Below are positions 8,930 through 18,700 of a DNA stretch of 64,000 bases, piece after piece. The notes under the pieces are model-generated. The model worked only from the letters and a program-made list of their open reading frames with translations. It was not told the origin of the DNA and searched no databases. Source of the DNA: Bacteroides graminisolvens DSM 19988 = JCM 15093 (lineage in GTDB: Bacteria; Bacteroidota; Bacteroidia; Bacteroidales; Bacteroidaceae); contig NZ_ATZI01000009.1 of NCBI RefSeq assembly GCF_000428125.1, positions 1-64,000 on the forward strand, given 5' to 3'. The translations under genes and the position numbers were made by a program. Numbering within the stretch: position 1 is the first letter of the stretch; every line of letters begins with the position of its first letter.

Positions 8930-10447
8930 TCACCACCGAGAGTTTAAATTATAATCAAACTTTTCGGAGAGAGAAAAGCCGGAAGCAAAGTCATGCAACG
9001 TTAACTTCCTTATCTTATAATAATTCAACCAATAGTTTTGTAAAGCGGATATATAATTCTGCTGAGCTTCCTGCTGCCTATTCAGTGATAGCGTGAGACT
9101 ATTGATGTCTGTCTTTCCAATCACAAAGCGTTGACGAGTTTCGTTATAAGCTAGAATAGACAAGTCCAGAGCTTCCTCCGCACTTGCAATGAGACTTTGC
9201 TGGATATTAAAGTCATTAACCGTCATAATCACCTCCTCTTCAAGAGTAAGTTCACCCTGACGTGAAGACGTTTTCACAACTTCCAAGTTATTATGTGCCA
9301 TGTTACGTTTACCCTTACTGACCCCCCAGTCCAATAATGGAATACTGAAGCTAACCGATACCAGTTCTTGTTGCATAGGTCTACGATATGCATCACTTAA
9401 ATTATCCGCTACCTGATTATAACCGACACTAGCATCAAAACTAGCGTTCAAACGAGACTCTTTTTTTGCTTTATCCAACGCCTGTTGTGCCTCCAATACA
9501 TTCTGCTTCCACTCCAAAAAACTAGGATTGTTCTCCTTTGCCAAATTAAGCGCCTTGTCTACCATAATAGAAATCTCGTGCGGACGTCCGGGAAGATCTA
9601 ACTGGATCTCCGTGTTCTTGTCCATACCTAAATATGAAGCCAACGCAAACATCGCTCGTTTACGAGAAATGGCTATATTCTGCAAAGTATTACGAGCATT
9701 CACCAAATCAAGTTTCAACGTTAACAGATCCGCTTGAGAGATAGCCGCAATCTTATGGCGTTGCATACCCATCCGATAAAGAGTATCACTAGAGGCAACA
9801 ATATCCTGCGCTAATTTGTACTTGGCATCCGCCATTGCCAAAGCAAAGAAATAAGTAGTAGCTTGCTCGGAGACGGCTTCCATATTATATATAAGCTGTT
9901 TCTTTACTTTCTCATATTTCAAAGGCTCAATGCGTTTTTCCCACTTAAAAGCATTATAACCCAACAAACTCTGCGAGTAACCTATTCTTAAAGGCACACT
10001 GGTAAATTGCGTAGCATCCGTGGCTCCAAAACTACGGATATAACTAAGATTAGAATTCACATAGAAAGTACCTCCCGTCCAATCAAGATTCTGCTTAACA
10101 GATAAGTTACCATACGCAAAATATGATTGCTGGCTACGATACACATCCACATCATTTTCCGAGTCATACCGTTGCGTAATAGCCCTATTATATTCGGCCG
10201 GCGTAGCATTCAGAGTGATGCTAGGAAGGCGGTTTGCCTTATAAGTACGATATTCCCAATAACCTGACAGATAAAGATTCCGGACACGAAAAGCTTCCAG
10301 TGAACTATCATTTGCCAGTTCAATTGTTCGTTGCAAGTCTAAGACTATTTTCGTCTGAGCAAAAAGAAAAGGTACAAATACACACCCTAAATTCAAGCAA
10401 ATAGCGAAACGTAAGAAATTCCTTCTCATCATAATATGAAAATTCAT
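8930..10447 (-). CDS. TolC-family outer-membrane efflux channel
   Basis: This 505-residue protein has a signal peptide ending near FLFAQ (about 31) and the duplicated alpha-helical layout of TolC-type channels: long amphipathic helices rich in A, N, Q and L, with NARNTLQNIAISRKRA and the later EALDLSILAYNETRQRF marking the two half-repeats. It would form the outer-membrane exit duct for the RND pump. It starts 6 bp after the stop of permease 1 and ends 74 bp before permease 2, within one operon. Confidence 0.9.
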   Translation of the reverse strand: MNFHIMMRRNFLRFAICLNLGCVFVPFLFAQTKIVLDLQRTIELANDSSLEAFRVRNLYLSGYWEYRTYKANRLPSITLNATPAEYNRAITQRYDSENDVDVYRSQQSYFAYGNLSVKQNLDWTGGTFYVNSNLSYIRSFGATDATQFTSVPLRIGYSQSLLGYNAFKWEKRIEPLKYEKVKKQLIYNMEAVSEQATTYFFALAMADAKYKLAQDIVASSDTLYRMGMQRHKIAAISQADLLTLKLDLVNARNTLQNIAISRKRAMFALASYLGMDKNTEIQLDLPGRPHEISIMVDKALNLAKENNPSFLEWKQNVLEAQQALDKAKKESRLNASFDASVGYNQVADNLSDAYRRPMQQELVSVSFSIPLLDWGVSKGKRNMAHNNLEVVKTSSRQGELTLEEEVIMTVNDFNIQQSLIASAEEALDLSILAYNETRQRFVIGKTDINSLTLSLNRQQEAQQNYISALQNYWLNYYKIRKLTLHDFASGFSLSEKFDYNLNSRW

Positions 10448-10453
10448 AGTAGT

Positions 10454-13400
10454 TTATTTTTTGATTCTTGATATGGCACTTCTATCTCTGTAAATAGACC
10501 AATAGACCAGCGGAATGACAAACAAGCTCACCAATGTACCAATCGCCATGGTTCCTATCATAGCTATAGATAGAGGTTTTTGCAATTCCGACCCCATATC
10601 ATAAGAAAAGAGCAGTGGCACCATGGCAAAAATGGTAGTCAGCGAAGTCATGATGATAGGGCGCAATCGACGTCTCCCTGCTTCGTGAATCGCTTCAAGT
10701 AAGGGAGTACCCGCTTTCCGTAATTCATTAATCGCATCCAATTTCAGAATAGAGTCATTAATGATAATACCGCAAGTCACAATCAAGCCAATGGCCGACA
10801 TTAAATTTAGCGTATGCCCGCACACCCAAAGCAGCAATAACGCAAAGGCTACATCAATGGGAATTTCAAGCAACACGATCAACGGTTGCACGAAACTCTC
10901 GAACTGAGCCGCCAGAATGAAATACATCAGTAAAATGGAAACAAACAGAATGATCACCAATTCATCCAACATTTTTTTATTCGAGAAAAAGCTACCCGAA
11001 AAAGCCATATCCCAATCATCCGACTCTCCTACCACTTGCTTTGCTTTCGCCATTAACGTTTCGGGAGCCTTCACATCATAAAACCGAAAAGGGATGTATT
11101 CTCCGTTTTTACCTGCTGTAATGCTTTTAAAGTCTTCAGCCGGAGTAACCGTAATCAGTTCGCGGAGCGGGATATAATTCACAGCCCCATCTTTATCAGG
11201 CGTTGTGCGTATAAGTGTTTCTTGCAGCACCCTATTTACTGTTTTCTCACTTCCTACAATATTAATAGGCAGATACTGCTGATAAGAATGCAGCATAGCA
11301 ACACTATTTTCTTTAAAGATAGTCTTCAGTTCCCGATAGAGTTCATCATTAGATACCCCATACAAAAGCAATTTCTCATGGCTGATGCGAATATTCAACT
11401 GATTTTCAAAAGCAATGCCTGTGGGAGCCACACCGGTTTTACCGGCAAAACGTTCTTCCAATTTGCGCACTTCACCGGCAGCCGGAGCCTTCTCTTTATT
11501 CCGAGCATAAAGTTCAGCCACAACATCCGCCTCATTGGTTGTAAAAAGCTTCTCAAACACCGTTTCAGGAGGCGAAAAAGAGATCACCGCTAACGGATAT
11601 TGCTGCTTTAATACCTTATACACTTCTTTTTGTAAAGGCTCAATTTCTTTGGGATCAGCCGTTTTAAAGTATAATTCAGCCTCAGATGCCGATAGTTCTT
11701 GTTCTCTGTTGAGGATAAAATCTTGTTGCCCAATGGATGCTGTTTGCTCCACCGTCTTATCTTTCATTTCACGAAACAGCCCATCTACCCTCTTTCTGTT
11801 TTCGTCAATATGAATATTTTCGTTCCACTCCACACGCACCACCAATTCGTTCTCATCAATTTTAGGCATTCTCTCCTTATCTATAAAGAAAAACAAAGCG
11901 ACACAAAGAGGTATGGAGACGATGCAAAACACTGCCGTAATAGTTTTATGCGCAAAAACCCAATCACACCATCGATCATAAAAAGCATCAAGAGTATGCT
12001 CCTTTAACGGATTATTTATCTTCCAATTAAACCTTCGTATCCCCATACCATACACCAACATATACAGCACCGGCAGCAACATAATTCCCGTAAAATAAGA
12101 AACGATCAATCCCACAGTAACTGAAAATGCCTGATCAAAAAAGATTGCCCCTGCAATGCCGCTCATAAAAATTAACGGCACAAACACCGCAATAGTAGTT
12201 AAGGAGGAACTCAACATAGGTGTAATAACCTCAGAAGTACCGGTTATGCAAGCCCTTCTCAACGAATAGCCCCGCTCACGATATTGCGATATATTCTCCG
12301 TTACAATAATAGAGCTGTCTATCATCATACCCAATGCCAGTATCAAACCCGACAAAGAGATTATATTCAAAGACATGTTGCATAGATAGAAAAACAAAAA
12401 GCTGATTACGATGGACACCACCATACTCAGTCCAATAATAAAAGGAGATTTCACATCGCCTAGAAACAATACAGCCACAATGCAGATAAATAGAAACCCA
12501 AGAGATAAGTTTTGCTGCAAGTTAGAGATTGTATAATCCAGCAATTCCGTTTGGTTGCGACTCACGCTAAATTCAATATCGGGGTATATGCGGGCAAAAT
12601 AATCCGTAGTTCTCGTCAACGAAGCTTTCATCTGATCCATGTTTTCATCAGCCTGCTTGATGATAGCCAATGTCACAGCCCGTTTCCCATTAGAGACAGA
12701 GATTCCCTTCTCTTTTTCCGGTACAATGCTTACGTTACAGAACTCCTTAAGCTGTATAATGCGGCCTTCCTTTCGGATATAGATATTCTCTACATCCTGC
12801 GCAGTGCGAAGAAGAGTTGAAAACTTGATGTTATATTCATAATAACCATCACGCACCGTCATGCTTCCCGGTTCAATATTATTTCGCTCCAGTGCCGCTT
12901 CAATATTTTCAATAGACAATCCCAGCATTGCCATTTTACTCATATCCGGCACTATCTGCAACTGCCTTTGCAGCAATCCACTAACATCCACCATCGACAC
13001 TTCCGGTAACTGTTCTATCCGGCGCTTGATTACCGATTCAGCGAATTCACACAGGTTGAGAAATGCCTTTTCATCCGTTTGGGTATAAGCACTGTCACTC
13101 TTCAAGGTTAAGTTCAGATACAGCACCGGTATATCCGTAGCACTAGCCTTTACCACTTTCGGGCGATCCGTATCTTTGGGAAGATAGTTCATTGCCGCGT
13201 CAATCTTCTCATTCACCTCAATAAAAGCTAAATCAGTATTGGTACCATGCTCAAAACTAAGCCTTATAATGCCTGCGCCATCACGTGTTTCGCTAGTCAT
13301 ATCTTTCAGTCGCGCTATTTGAATCAACTGTTGACGAATAGGCTTCACTACAGTATTCTCCAATTCACGGGCAGACGTATTGGGTACTGCCACCTGCACT

Positions 13401-13531
13401 GTAATTTCGGGTATAGATATGTCGGGCAACAAAGAAACCGGCAAGGTGAAGTATGTTACCAAACCGAGTATAAAGCAGGCTGTAAACGCCATCAGTACTG
13501 CAATAGGGCGTTGTATTAAGAATTTTATCAT
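10454..13531 (-). CDS. RND efflux permease 1 (inner membrane)
   Basis: This 1025-residue RND permease carries the expected N-terminal IQRPIAVLMAF TM1, TM4 with GMMIDSSIIVTE and TM10 with GIIINDSILKLD. It resembles hydrophobe/amphiphile-type pumps rather than metal pumps. The second TM4 acidic residue is Ser and the AcrB Lys940 position is Asn, so the proton relay is not the E. coli type. Its ATG overlaps the adaptor stop codon (ATGA-type overlap at 13528-13531), showing translational coupling. Substrate cannot be read from the sequence; the shared promoter type with peptide genes makes an exported peptide or a related stress compound plausible. Confidence 0.94.
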   Translation of the reverse strand: MIKFLIQRPIAVLMAFTACFILGLVTYFTLPVSLLPDISIPEITVQVAVPNTSARELENTVVKPIRQQLIQIARLKDMTSETRDGAGIIRLSFEHGTNTDLAFIEVNEKIDAAMNYLPKDTDRPKVVKASATDIPVLYLNLTLKSDSAYTQTDEKAFLNLCEFAESVIKRRIEQLPEVSMVDVSGLLQRQLQIVPDMSKMAMLGLSIENIEAALERNNIEPGSMTVRDGYYEYNIKFSTLLRTAQDVENIYIRKEGRIIQLKEFCNVSIVPEKEKGISVSNGKRAVTLAIIKQADENMDQMKASLTRTTDYFARIYPDIEFSVSRNQTELLDYTISNLQQNLSLGFLFICIVAVLFLGDVKSPFIIGLSMVVSIVISFLFFYLCNMSLNIISLSGLILALGMMIDSSIIVTENISQYRERGYSLRRACITGTSEVITPMLSSSLTTIAVFVPLIFMSGIAGAIFFDQAFSVTVGLIVSYFTGIMLLPVLYMLVYGMGIRRFNWKINNPLKEHTLDAFYDRWCDWVFAHKTITAVFCIVSIPLCVALFFFIDKERMPKIDENELVVRVEWNENIHIDENRKRVDGLFREMKDKTVEQTASIGQQDFILNREQELSASEAELYFKTADPKEIEPLQKEVYKVLKQQYPLAVISFSPPETVFEKLFTTNEADVVAELYARNKEKAPAAGEVRKLEERFAGKTGVAPTGIAFENQLNIRISHEKLLLYGVSNDELYRELKTIFKENSVAMLHSYQQYLPINIVGSEKTVNRVLQETLIRTTPDKDGAVNYIPLRELITVTPAEDFKSITAGKNGEYIPFRFYDVKAPETLMAKAKQVVGESDDWDMAFSGSFFSNKKMLDELVIILFVSILLMYFILAAQFESFVQPLIVLLEIPIDVAFALLLLWVCGHTLNLMSAIGLIVTCGIIINDSILKLDAINELRKAGTPLLEAIHEAGRRRLRPIIMTSLTTIFAMVPLLFSYDMGSELQKPLSIAMIGTMAIGTLVSLFVIPLVYWSIYRDRSAISRIKK

Positions 13532-14616
13532 TTGCGTCCGGTCTGTAGGTTTTTAACAACAGAAACAGGTGCTTCGTGAGCCAAATTTATGTTTCCGGTT
13601 ACGATCACCGTATCTCCCTCATTCAATCCGTCTGCAATACTATAACTGTCGGCGTTCTCCAAAGCCGTATGTATATAGTTCCACATAGCTTTCCCATCTT
13701 TTAGCGTAAAGACTACCTGTTTGCTCGAACGAAGTACAACAGCGCTCTTCGGAATCACCAATTGCTCGCCTAGTGAACGGTGCACACTCACCCTCACATT
13801 CATTCCATTGAAAAGTTTGGCATTGCCATTTACTCGCGCCCTAACCTTTACCATTCCCTTGTCATCCACCAATGGATTAATCTCCGCAATGCTTCCTTCA
13901 TGCAGGGCAGATACATCTGCAAAAGGAGTTATCTGCACTTTATCTCCTTTCTTTAACAGCGGCAGTTCACTTTCCAGTACGGAGAAATCCACCTCCATAC
14001 TCCGGGTATCCATCAGTGTGCAAAACACATTGGCAGTACTTGCTACATTCATTGGTTTAGAAAAAAGATTAGCCACAGTTCCATCAAAAGGAGCAACTAA
14101 CGTAGCATGTTGTTCTTCGTACAATGCCAAATCATAATCAGCCTTACTCTGATCATATCCACTCTTTACCTTTGCCAACTTCATAGTTGCGTCCGGTACC
14201 TTCTCGAAATCCTTCGCTGCATACCCCTGTCCAATGAGTACGTCTTGCAACTCCAAGCGTGCTTTTTCGAGTGCATTCTTTGCCTGTAACAGTTTATTGC
14301 CCAATCGAAATTTATCCAGTTCAGCCAGCTTCTGTCCTTTGCGCACTTTATCGCCATTCTTCACCCAGATATGTACAATCACTTCAGCCGTTTGGAAGCG
14401 AAGATCAGCAAAACCCAGAGCAGCCACCTTCCCATTACTTACTAACTCGTGATTAAAAACCTGCTTACGCAATGGGATGACGGTAACTTCGTTTTTAATA
14501 TCAGGCAACACCGTTTCCACTCCTTTTTCGGAGGCTTCTTTTTTCTTTTCACCGGAACAAGCAATGAATAAAATCATTAGTAAACAAAGGCACAAACAGG
14601 TTTCTTTTCGTTTCAT
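13528..14616 (-). CDS. RND periplasmic adaptor (membrane fusion protein)
   Basis: This 362-residue lipoprotein (lipobox LFIAC, Cys20) has the usual adaptor order: beta-barrel/lipoyl half-motif (VWVKNGDKVRKGQKLAELD in spirit, near 80-100), a short helical hairpin, the second lipoyl half (APFDGTVANLF), beta-barrel and membrane-proximal domains. It links the inner-membrane permeases to the TolC-like channel. It is the first gene of the four-gene operon; its ATG lies about 55 nt after the predicted transcript start of the strong regulated promoter at 14678-14738. Confidence 0.92.
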   Translation of the reverse strand: MKRKETCLCLCLLMILFIACSGEKKKEASEKGVETVLPDIKNEVTVIPLRKQVFNHELVSNGKVAALGFADLRFQTAEVIVHIWVKNGDKVRKGQKLAELDKFRLGNKLLQAKNALEKARLELQDVLIGQGYAAKDFEKVPDATMKLAKVKSGYDQSKADYDLALYEEQHATLVAPFDGTVANLFSKPMNVASTANVFCTLMDTRSMEVDFSVLESELPLLKKGDKVQITPFADVSALHEGSIAEINPLVDDKGMVKVRARVNGNAKLFNGMNVRVSVHRSLGEQLVIPKSAVVLRSSKQVVFTLKDGKAMWNYIHTALENADSYSIADGLNEGDTVIVTGNINLAHEAPVSVVKNLQTGRK

Positions 14617-14677
14617 ATTTAGTAGTTTTTCATTTCAGTATTTTTCATCAAAAAACATATCAGAAATTTTAATCATT

Positions 14678-14738
14678 CAAACATAGCAATTTAGTCTTTA
14701 AAGAGCAAAAAAAATATCGTCACATTTACGTCACATTT
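14678..14738 (-). promoter_or_regulatory. RND operon promoter with tandem 11-bp operator
   Basis: Minus strand: TGTGACGTAAATGTGACG (plus 14718-14735, with AAA extending to 14738), 8 bp, TTTG (14706-14709), exactly 20 bp, TATGTTTG (14678-14685). Both promoter boxes match the Bacteroides consensus. The two AAATGTGACGN units are spaced 11 bp, one helical turn, and sit just upstream of the -33 box, where an activator would touch RNA polymerase. The same arrangement precedes genes at 30.6, 39.8 and 43.0 kb. Confidence 0.75.
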
Positions 14739-14788
14739 GAAAAAACGTACAAAATCAGCTATTAAGCACAACTGTATTGATAATAAAG

Positions 14789-15420
14789 TTATATTAAATC
14801 CTTAATAATATCTCCAATATAAAATACGACAACACAGGTAAGATCGTCCTTGTCTTTAGCAATAGCATATATATATTGATTATCTTCACTAACAGTAATT
14901 CTTCTCAAATTTATATCCGAGTGTAATTCTAATCCAATAGATCCATTCCAATCGAAGATACGTATTATACTACCAAAGCTATAATCTTTTTCTTTAACTT
15001 TTCTACCAGAATAGAGTGCATAAACCAATTTATCAGTTGACTCTATATCCGCATACCCATATCTAGTTTCATCAGTAATAGCTGCTCTAAAAGTTTCTCC
15101 CATTTCAATAATGTAAAGATGCTCTGGCAAAAACTCATGATAATTCCAAGTTAATATAATAGAATTATTTTTTATCGAATAGACATCAATCATTCCAGCA
15201 GTATATGTTGCAAGTGCTAACATTGAGCCATCTTTTTTTACTGTAATACCCGATGCATATAAATTAGCATTTTCAAAATCTGATATTTTCGTTTCAGTTT
15301 TACGAGGATATTCTCCTCCATATCGAATAAAAGATAGACATTAAAATAAATATTTATTACCACTAAATATTCACTTGATAAATAATTTCTGTTCATTATA
15401 ATATTATATAATACCTCCTT
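14789..15420 (-). pseudogene. Truncated, frameshifted 6-bladed beta-propeller lipoprotein
   Basis: The C-terminal half of a beta-propeller of the 15495-16547 type remains: blades with KLVYALYSGRKVKEKDY, IIRIFDWNGS and ITVSEDNQYIYAIAK match YVYALYSGKTIKD, VLVFDWSGN and ICISPDDAVLYAI of the intact neighbour. The frame is broken near 15240-15320, where the earlier part continues in another frame (GEYPRKTETKISDFENANLY), and the N-terminal half with the lipoprotein signal is missing. A GAAGGAGG stretch at its upstream edge (about 15412-15421) resembles the leader elements described below. Confidence 0.65.
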
Positions 15421-15494
15421 CACGCTAAGTAGACGTACCTCAATCGCGTAATATCTTTACTTCAAAATTTACTATGCTTACCAAAAAATAAAAA

Positions 15495-16547
15495 CTAGTT
15501 AGATTTCAAATTAAAATAGATTAATTCAGGATCTGGTTTATTTGATATTGCATACAGAACTGCATCGTCTGGCGAAATACAAATTTCAGTTACAAATATA
15601 TCTAAAGCATATTTAGTCACTGGATTTCCAGACCAATCAAAGACTAAAACCTGATTAGATTCAAAAGCCCCTGAGGCGGCATCTTTAATCGTCTTACCTG
15701 AATATAACGCATATACATACTGCTCTGTTGTATAAACATCAATATAACCTATTTTATTATTACGGCTCATTGCAGCAGACATGGAATTCGATGTTTCCTC
15801 CGGCTTATATTCTGGATAAGCACTAATGATTGAAGCAAGCAGTTTTAATGACCGAGGAGTAATTTGATAAAAAGATATAATTGGAGAATATGAAACAGCA
15901 AATACCAGCTTATCCATTGAAGGATTAGTCAGCACCTTTCCCTGGTACGCCATAGCCCTCAACCGATTAGATAAACTTTTTTCATATTCATCCTTATAAG
16001 GATATTCAAAAAAATCATTAATTCGATGCCCTTTAGGATCAAGCATCCTAAATAAACAATCTTTGTAGCCACCCATTGCGATATAAGTATTATATTTTGT
16101 TGCTACAAAAGAATGACACATTACTGAATCCAAGCGCATGATGTTATAATTTTGCAAATAACCTAGAGATACACTATTCGCTTTAAGACCTATTAAAGAA
16201 CCTTTCCATAAATCAAAGACTGCGAGTATCGAGTCCGAGTAATACTGGAAATGATAAGGTTGTAAGAACTCATCTGGGCCCTGTCCTTTCTTTCCAAACC
16301 CTCCCACATATCGATCCTCCACCATGTCAATAATATGAAAACAGCTATCGCCATTTTCCTCCATCATAAAAAGCTTGTTGTTAACGAGGTGTATATCAGA
16401 AATACGTCCCATAATAAGATCCGAATATTTTTTTTGCTTATAATGCAAATTTCTTGTTTGCGGAAATAAAGATTCAATATCAATTGTTTTATTCTTGTTA
16501 CAAGAGCAAAATAATGCCATAAATAGTAAAATTATTATTGTTTTCAT
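15495..16547 (-). CDS. 6-bladed beta-propeller lipoprotein (BF3164/TolB-like)
   Basis: This 350-residue protein begins with a lipoprotein signal (MALFCSC, Cys15 or 16). The body is a run of about six blades, each with a hydrophobic strand ending in aspartate-rich turns such as HIIDMVEDRYVGGFGKKGQGPDEF and FDLWKGSL. The GxGxGPDEF loop is characteristic of the BF3164-like propellers abundant in Bacteroides. The family has no proven biochemical role; propellers of this kind usually bind peptides, proteins or glycans at the cell surface or in the periplasm. It stands alone between two repeats of the array, downstream of the NVEALA terminator at 17023. Confidence 0.82.
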   Translation of the reverse strand: MKTIIILLFMALFCSCNKNKTIDIESLFPQTRNLHYKQKKYSDLIMGRISDIHLVNNKLFMMEENGDSCFHIIDMVEDRYVGGFGKKGQGPDEFLQPYHFQYYSDSILAVFDLWKGSLIGLKANSVSLGYLQNYNIMRLDSVMCHSFVATKYNTYIAMGGYKDCLFRMLDPKGHRINDFFEYPYKDEYEKSLSNRLRAMAYQGKVLTNPSMDKLVFAVSYSPIISFYQITPRSLKLLASIISAYPEYKPEETSNSMSAAMSRNNKIGYIDVYTTEQYVYALYSGKTIKDAASGAFESNQVLVFDWSGNPVTKYALDIFVTEICISPDDAVLYAISNKPDPELIYFNLKSN

Positions 16548-17022
16548 ACGTAAATTATCATTATTAACCTCACTAAAATGAAGTATCTTTTTCTTTCTTA
16601 ATTACAAATATAATAAATTTAAACAAAGCAAATAAAAGCACTTATAGATATACAAATGCGATAGGCTACAAAATTTGCAACTTTTTAGTTTAATAATAGC
16701 TCTATAATATAAATAGGTTTTCTATAGACGCCCATAGTATCAATTATAATATCGATAATATTATCAGACAAAAAATGCCTTCTCAATTCTGTAAAATAAC
16801 TTCCTGAATTCTTCAAATTACTACTCAGTTAGAATATCTTAGCTACTGATTAAGCATAACCGTTACTCCTCAGCGAGCACCTATTTCACAACCCTATAAA
16901 ATTTTCTTTGGAAAGCGACTGTAATAATAGCATTATATAGTTTATATGAATACTTCTAAGACAACCATTTACTAAATATTTAGTATTCCTTGGACGAATT
17001 TTATTTTATAGATGGCATATAT
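16548..17022. other. AT-rich gap with a possible decayed coding remnant
   Basis: No intact gene. A possible -7 box for the propeller gene reads TATATTTG on the minus strand (16605-16612) but has no properly spaced TTTG. Between about 16690 and 16805 the minus strand has an open stretch of about 37 codons (ELRRHFLSDNII...) that ends in a stop and has no start; it looks like a remnant, but I cannot name the family. Confidence 0.4.
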
Positions 17023-17056
17023 TTTTGTGAAAGTAGCTATTGCCACTTTCACAAAA
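17023..17056 (-). terminator. Strong hairpin after the NVEALA gene pair
   Basis: TTTTGTGAAAGT (17023-17034) and ACTTTCACAAAA (17045-17056) are perfect complements, with two further inner pairs. It begins 8 bp after the stop codon of the NVEALA-type gene at 17064 and ends in a T-rich tail on the minus strand. Confidence 0.65.
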
Positions 17057-17063
17057 TAAAATA

Positions 17064-17285
17064 TTAATATTGACGATACCCCCATATAAATGTATTATCA
17101 TCAGTAAACCTAATACATATCTTAGGCATATAGATACAAAAACCAACTTCAACTTCTGGAGTTGCTAGGGCTTCAATATTAATCAAATCCAAAGCGACAT
17201 CTGCTTTCTCATGATTTAAATATAAATATGATGATATGGAGGCCACGAGAGCAACTAACAAAATAACTAGACCGTACTTTTTCAT
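17064..17285 (-). CDS. NVEALA-type secreted peptide precursor
   Basis: This 73-residue protein has the NVEALA family plan: Lys-rich start, one hydrophobic helix (about 5-22), a short linker, the signature LINIEALA (an NVEALA variant), and a short C-terminal part with two cysteines (GFCIYMPKICIRF). It would be exported through the inner membrane and probably cut after the EALA motif to release a 30-residue peptide. It lies 14 bp after a second NVEALA gene and before a terminator. The family is widespread in Bacteroides and has no established function. Confidence 0.75.
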   Translation of the reverse strand: MKKYGLVILLVALVASISSYLYLNHEKADVALDLINIEALATPEVEVGFCIYMPKICIRFTDDNTFIWGYRQY

Positions 17286-17299
17286 TGTATATTATGATA

Positions 17300-17530
17300 T
17301 TAAAGATAACGATAACCTAAGCATCCACCCCAGGCAAACACTTTACAAATCCCATTCCATGGAGAATTACATCCAGAACATTCAGTGGCTTGTTCTGTAT
17401 TATTAGCTAATGCCTCAACATTAGCTAACATCAAACTGGGCATATTCTCATTATTTTGCGAAGAATAAACGTTATACCCTACAAATCCAACAAACGCTAT
17501 CACAAAAACTTGTACTATAACCTTTTTCAT
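17300..17530 (-). CDS. NVEALA-type secreted peptide precursor
   Basis: This 76-residue precursor has a membrane-spanning leader (about 4-22), the exact signature LANVEALA and a 28-residue C-terminal peptide with four cysteines, including CSGC (the others at GICKVF and GGCLGY), and aromatic and glycine residues. The composition is like that of a disulfide-bonded secreted peptide. It is preceded by a copy of the conserved leader element (17570-17645) and followed at 14 bp by a further NVEALA gene. Confidence 0.8.
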   Translation of the reverse strand: MKKVIVQVFVIAFVGFVGYNVYSSQNNENMPSLMLANVEALANNTEQATECSGCNSPWNGICKVFAWGGCLGYRYL

Positions 17531-17569
17531 TTTCCATTATTTTTAAATGTTTAAAATATAATAAATAAG

Positions 17570-17645
17570 CCGTTTATATCCTTTCAACGGAAAGCAAAAA
17601 TGCTAAATAAAATAGAATTGTAATGCTAAATCAACCTCCTTTCTC
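17570..17645 (-). promoter_or_regulatory. Conserved leader element, partial copy D
   Basis: On the minus strand GAGAAAGGAGG is followed about 60 nt later by GCATTTTTGCTTTCC GTTGAAAGGATATAAACGG, matching the 3' part of the leaders at 39.6, 30.5 and 25.1 kb. It lies directly after the stop codon of the decayed propeller gene and 40 bp before the NVEALA start. The hairpin-forming 5' part of the longer copies is absent. Confidence 0.5.
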
Positions 17646-18700
17646 TATATATTATATTGTATTATCAGTTCATCCCTATTCACACCTACAGCAACAATAA
17701 TACTTTTTTTCATCTACAAAAATACCATATATATAATCGTCCAATACGTATTTGCATATAGGATCCCCTTTAAGATTAAAAACATAAATAAATTGACCAT
17801 CATCCGGCAGATCAACTCCTGCTTGCGCACTCTTAACAATCTCTTTAAAAGAACGTCCATGAAAAACGGCATAAATAGCATTTTCAGCTACCTGAACATC
17901 ACTAAAGCCCATTATGCCAGTTGGAAGCTCATAGCCTTATGATATTTAGAACTCAGGTTCACCACTTGCTCCAACACACACAATACGAGTACTATCTTTC
18001 AAGTTATAAATCTCAAGGACCTCACCAAGTTGGGTAACTGAAGCCAACACTCCATTTTTAGGATTATAATCAATAAAACTACGCCATGTCAGCGCTAACG
18101 CTGGGCGTGCATTCTGTAAGGCAGCATCATTTAAAGTCGGAATAGAGCCTGTATTAGCAATCATTTGCCCTTTTGCATTTACCCAACAAAAACGATTATC
18201 ACCTGAATAGTCAGAAATAATAAAAGTAGAATCATTATATTGAGCAAAGTCTAAAGCACAAAGCAAATCTTTATCAAGGTTCACTGCTTCTTGATAAAGC
18301 AGCGAATCATTAGTTAAAGCGAACTCAAAGCTAATTAATTGTGACTTACCTGCATCCAAAGCCCATACCCTTTGCTTGTCAAATAAAAAATTCTCTGCTG
18401 AAAGCATTTCTTGAGGAGTCCCCCTCGTTTGCCAAAGGATGACAAATATTGAAAAACGTGAAAGGAGTAATCAACTCCATGCAAATCCATTATTATCGCT
18501 TTATCGTTATGTATCTGCATACGAAAGGGACAACTAAACAGAACCGAGTCTAATGTAATATGGCTTGCCTTCAAATGAACTGTTTTCAGAAAATCATTAT
18601 AAGTTATACTATTCTCCACAAATGTCTGGTTGCAAGATGAAAAGGAGAGCAGACTAATAAAAAGAACTATAATAAATGCGTACATGAGCAACTCCTTCAT
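17645..18700 (-). pseudogene. Frameshifted 6-bladed beta-propeller lipoprotein
   Basis: Three consecutive open pieces in different frames together match the intact 354-residue propeller at 41685-42749 from end to end. The first piece (from ATG 18700) has the lipoprotein signal and ends near FQYLSSFGKRG; the second (18407-17946) runs MLSAENFLFDK to ASGEPEF, with a stop replacing the RQSEGYA region; the third runs MGFSDVQV to YIYGIFVDE, then shifts into TIIVAVGVNRDE and ends at TAG 17645-17647. At least three disruptions make function unlikely. It follows an NVEALA gene in the same order as the intact 42.7-kb operon. Confidence 0.85.
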
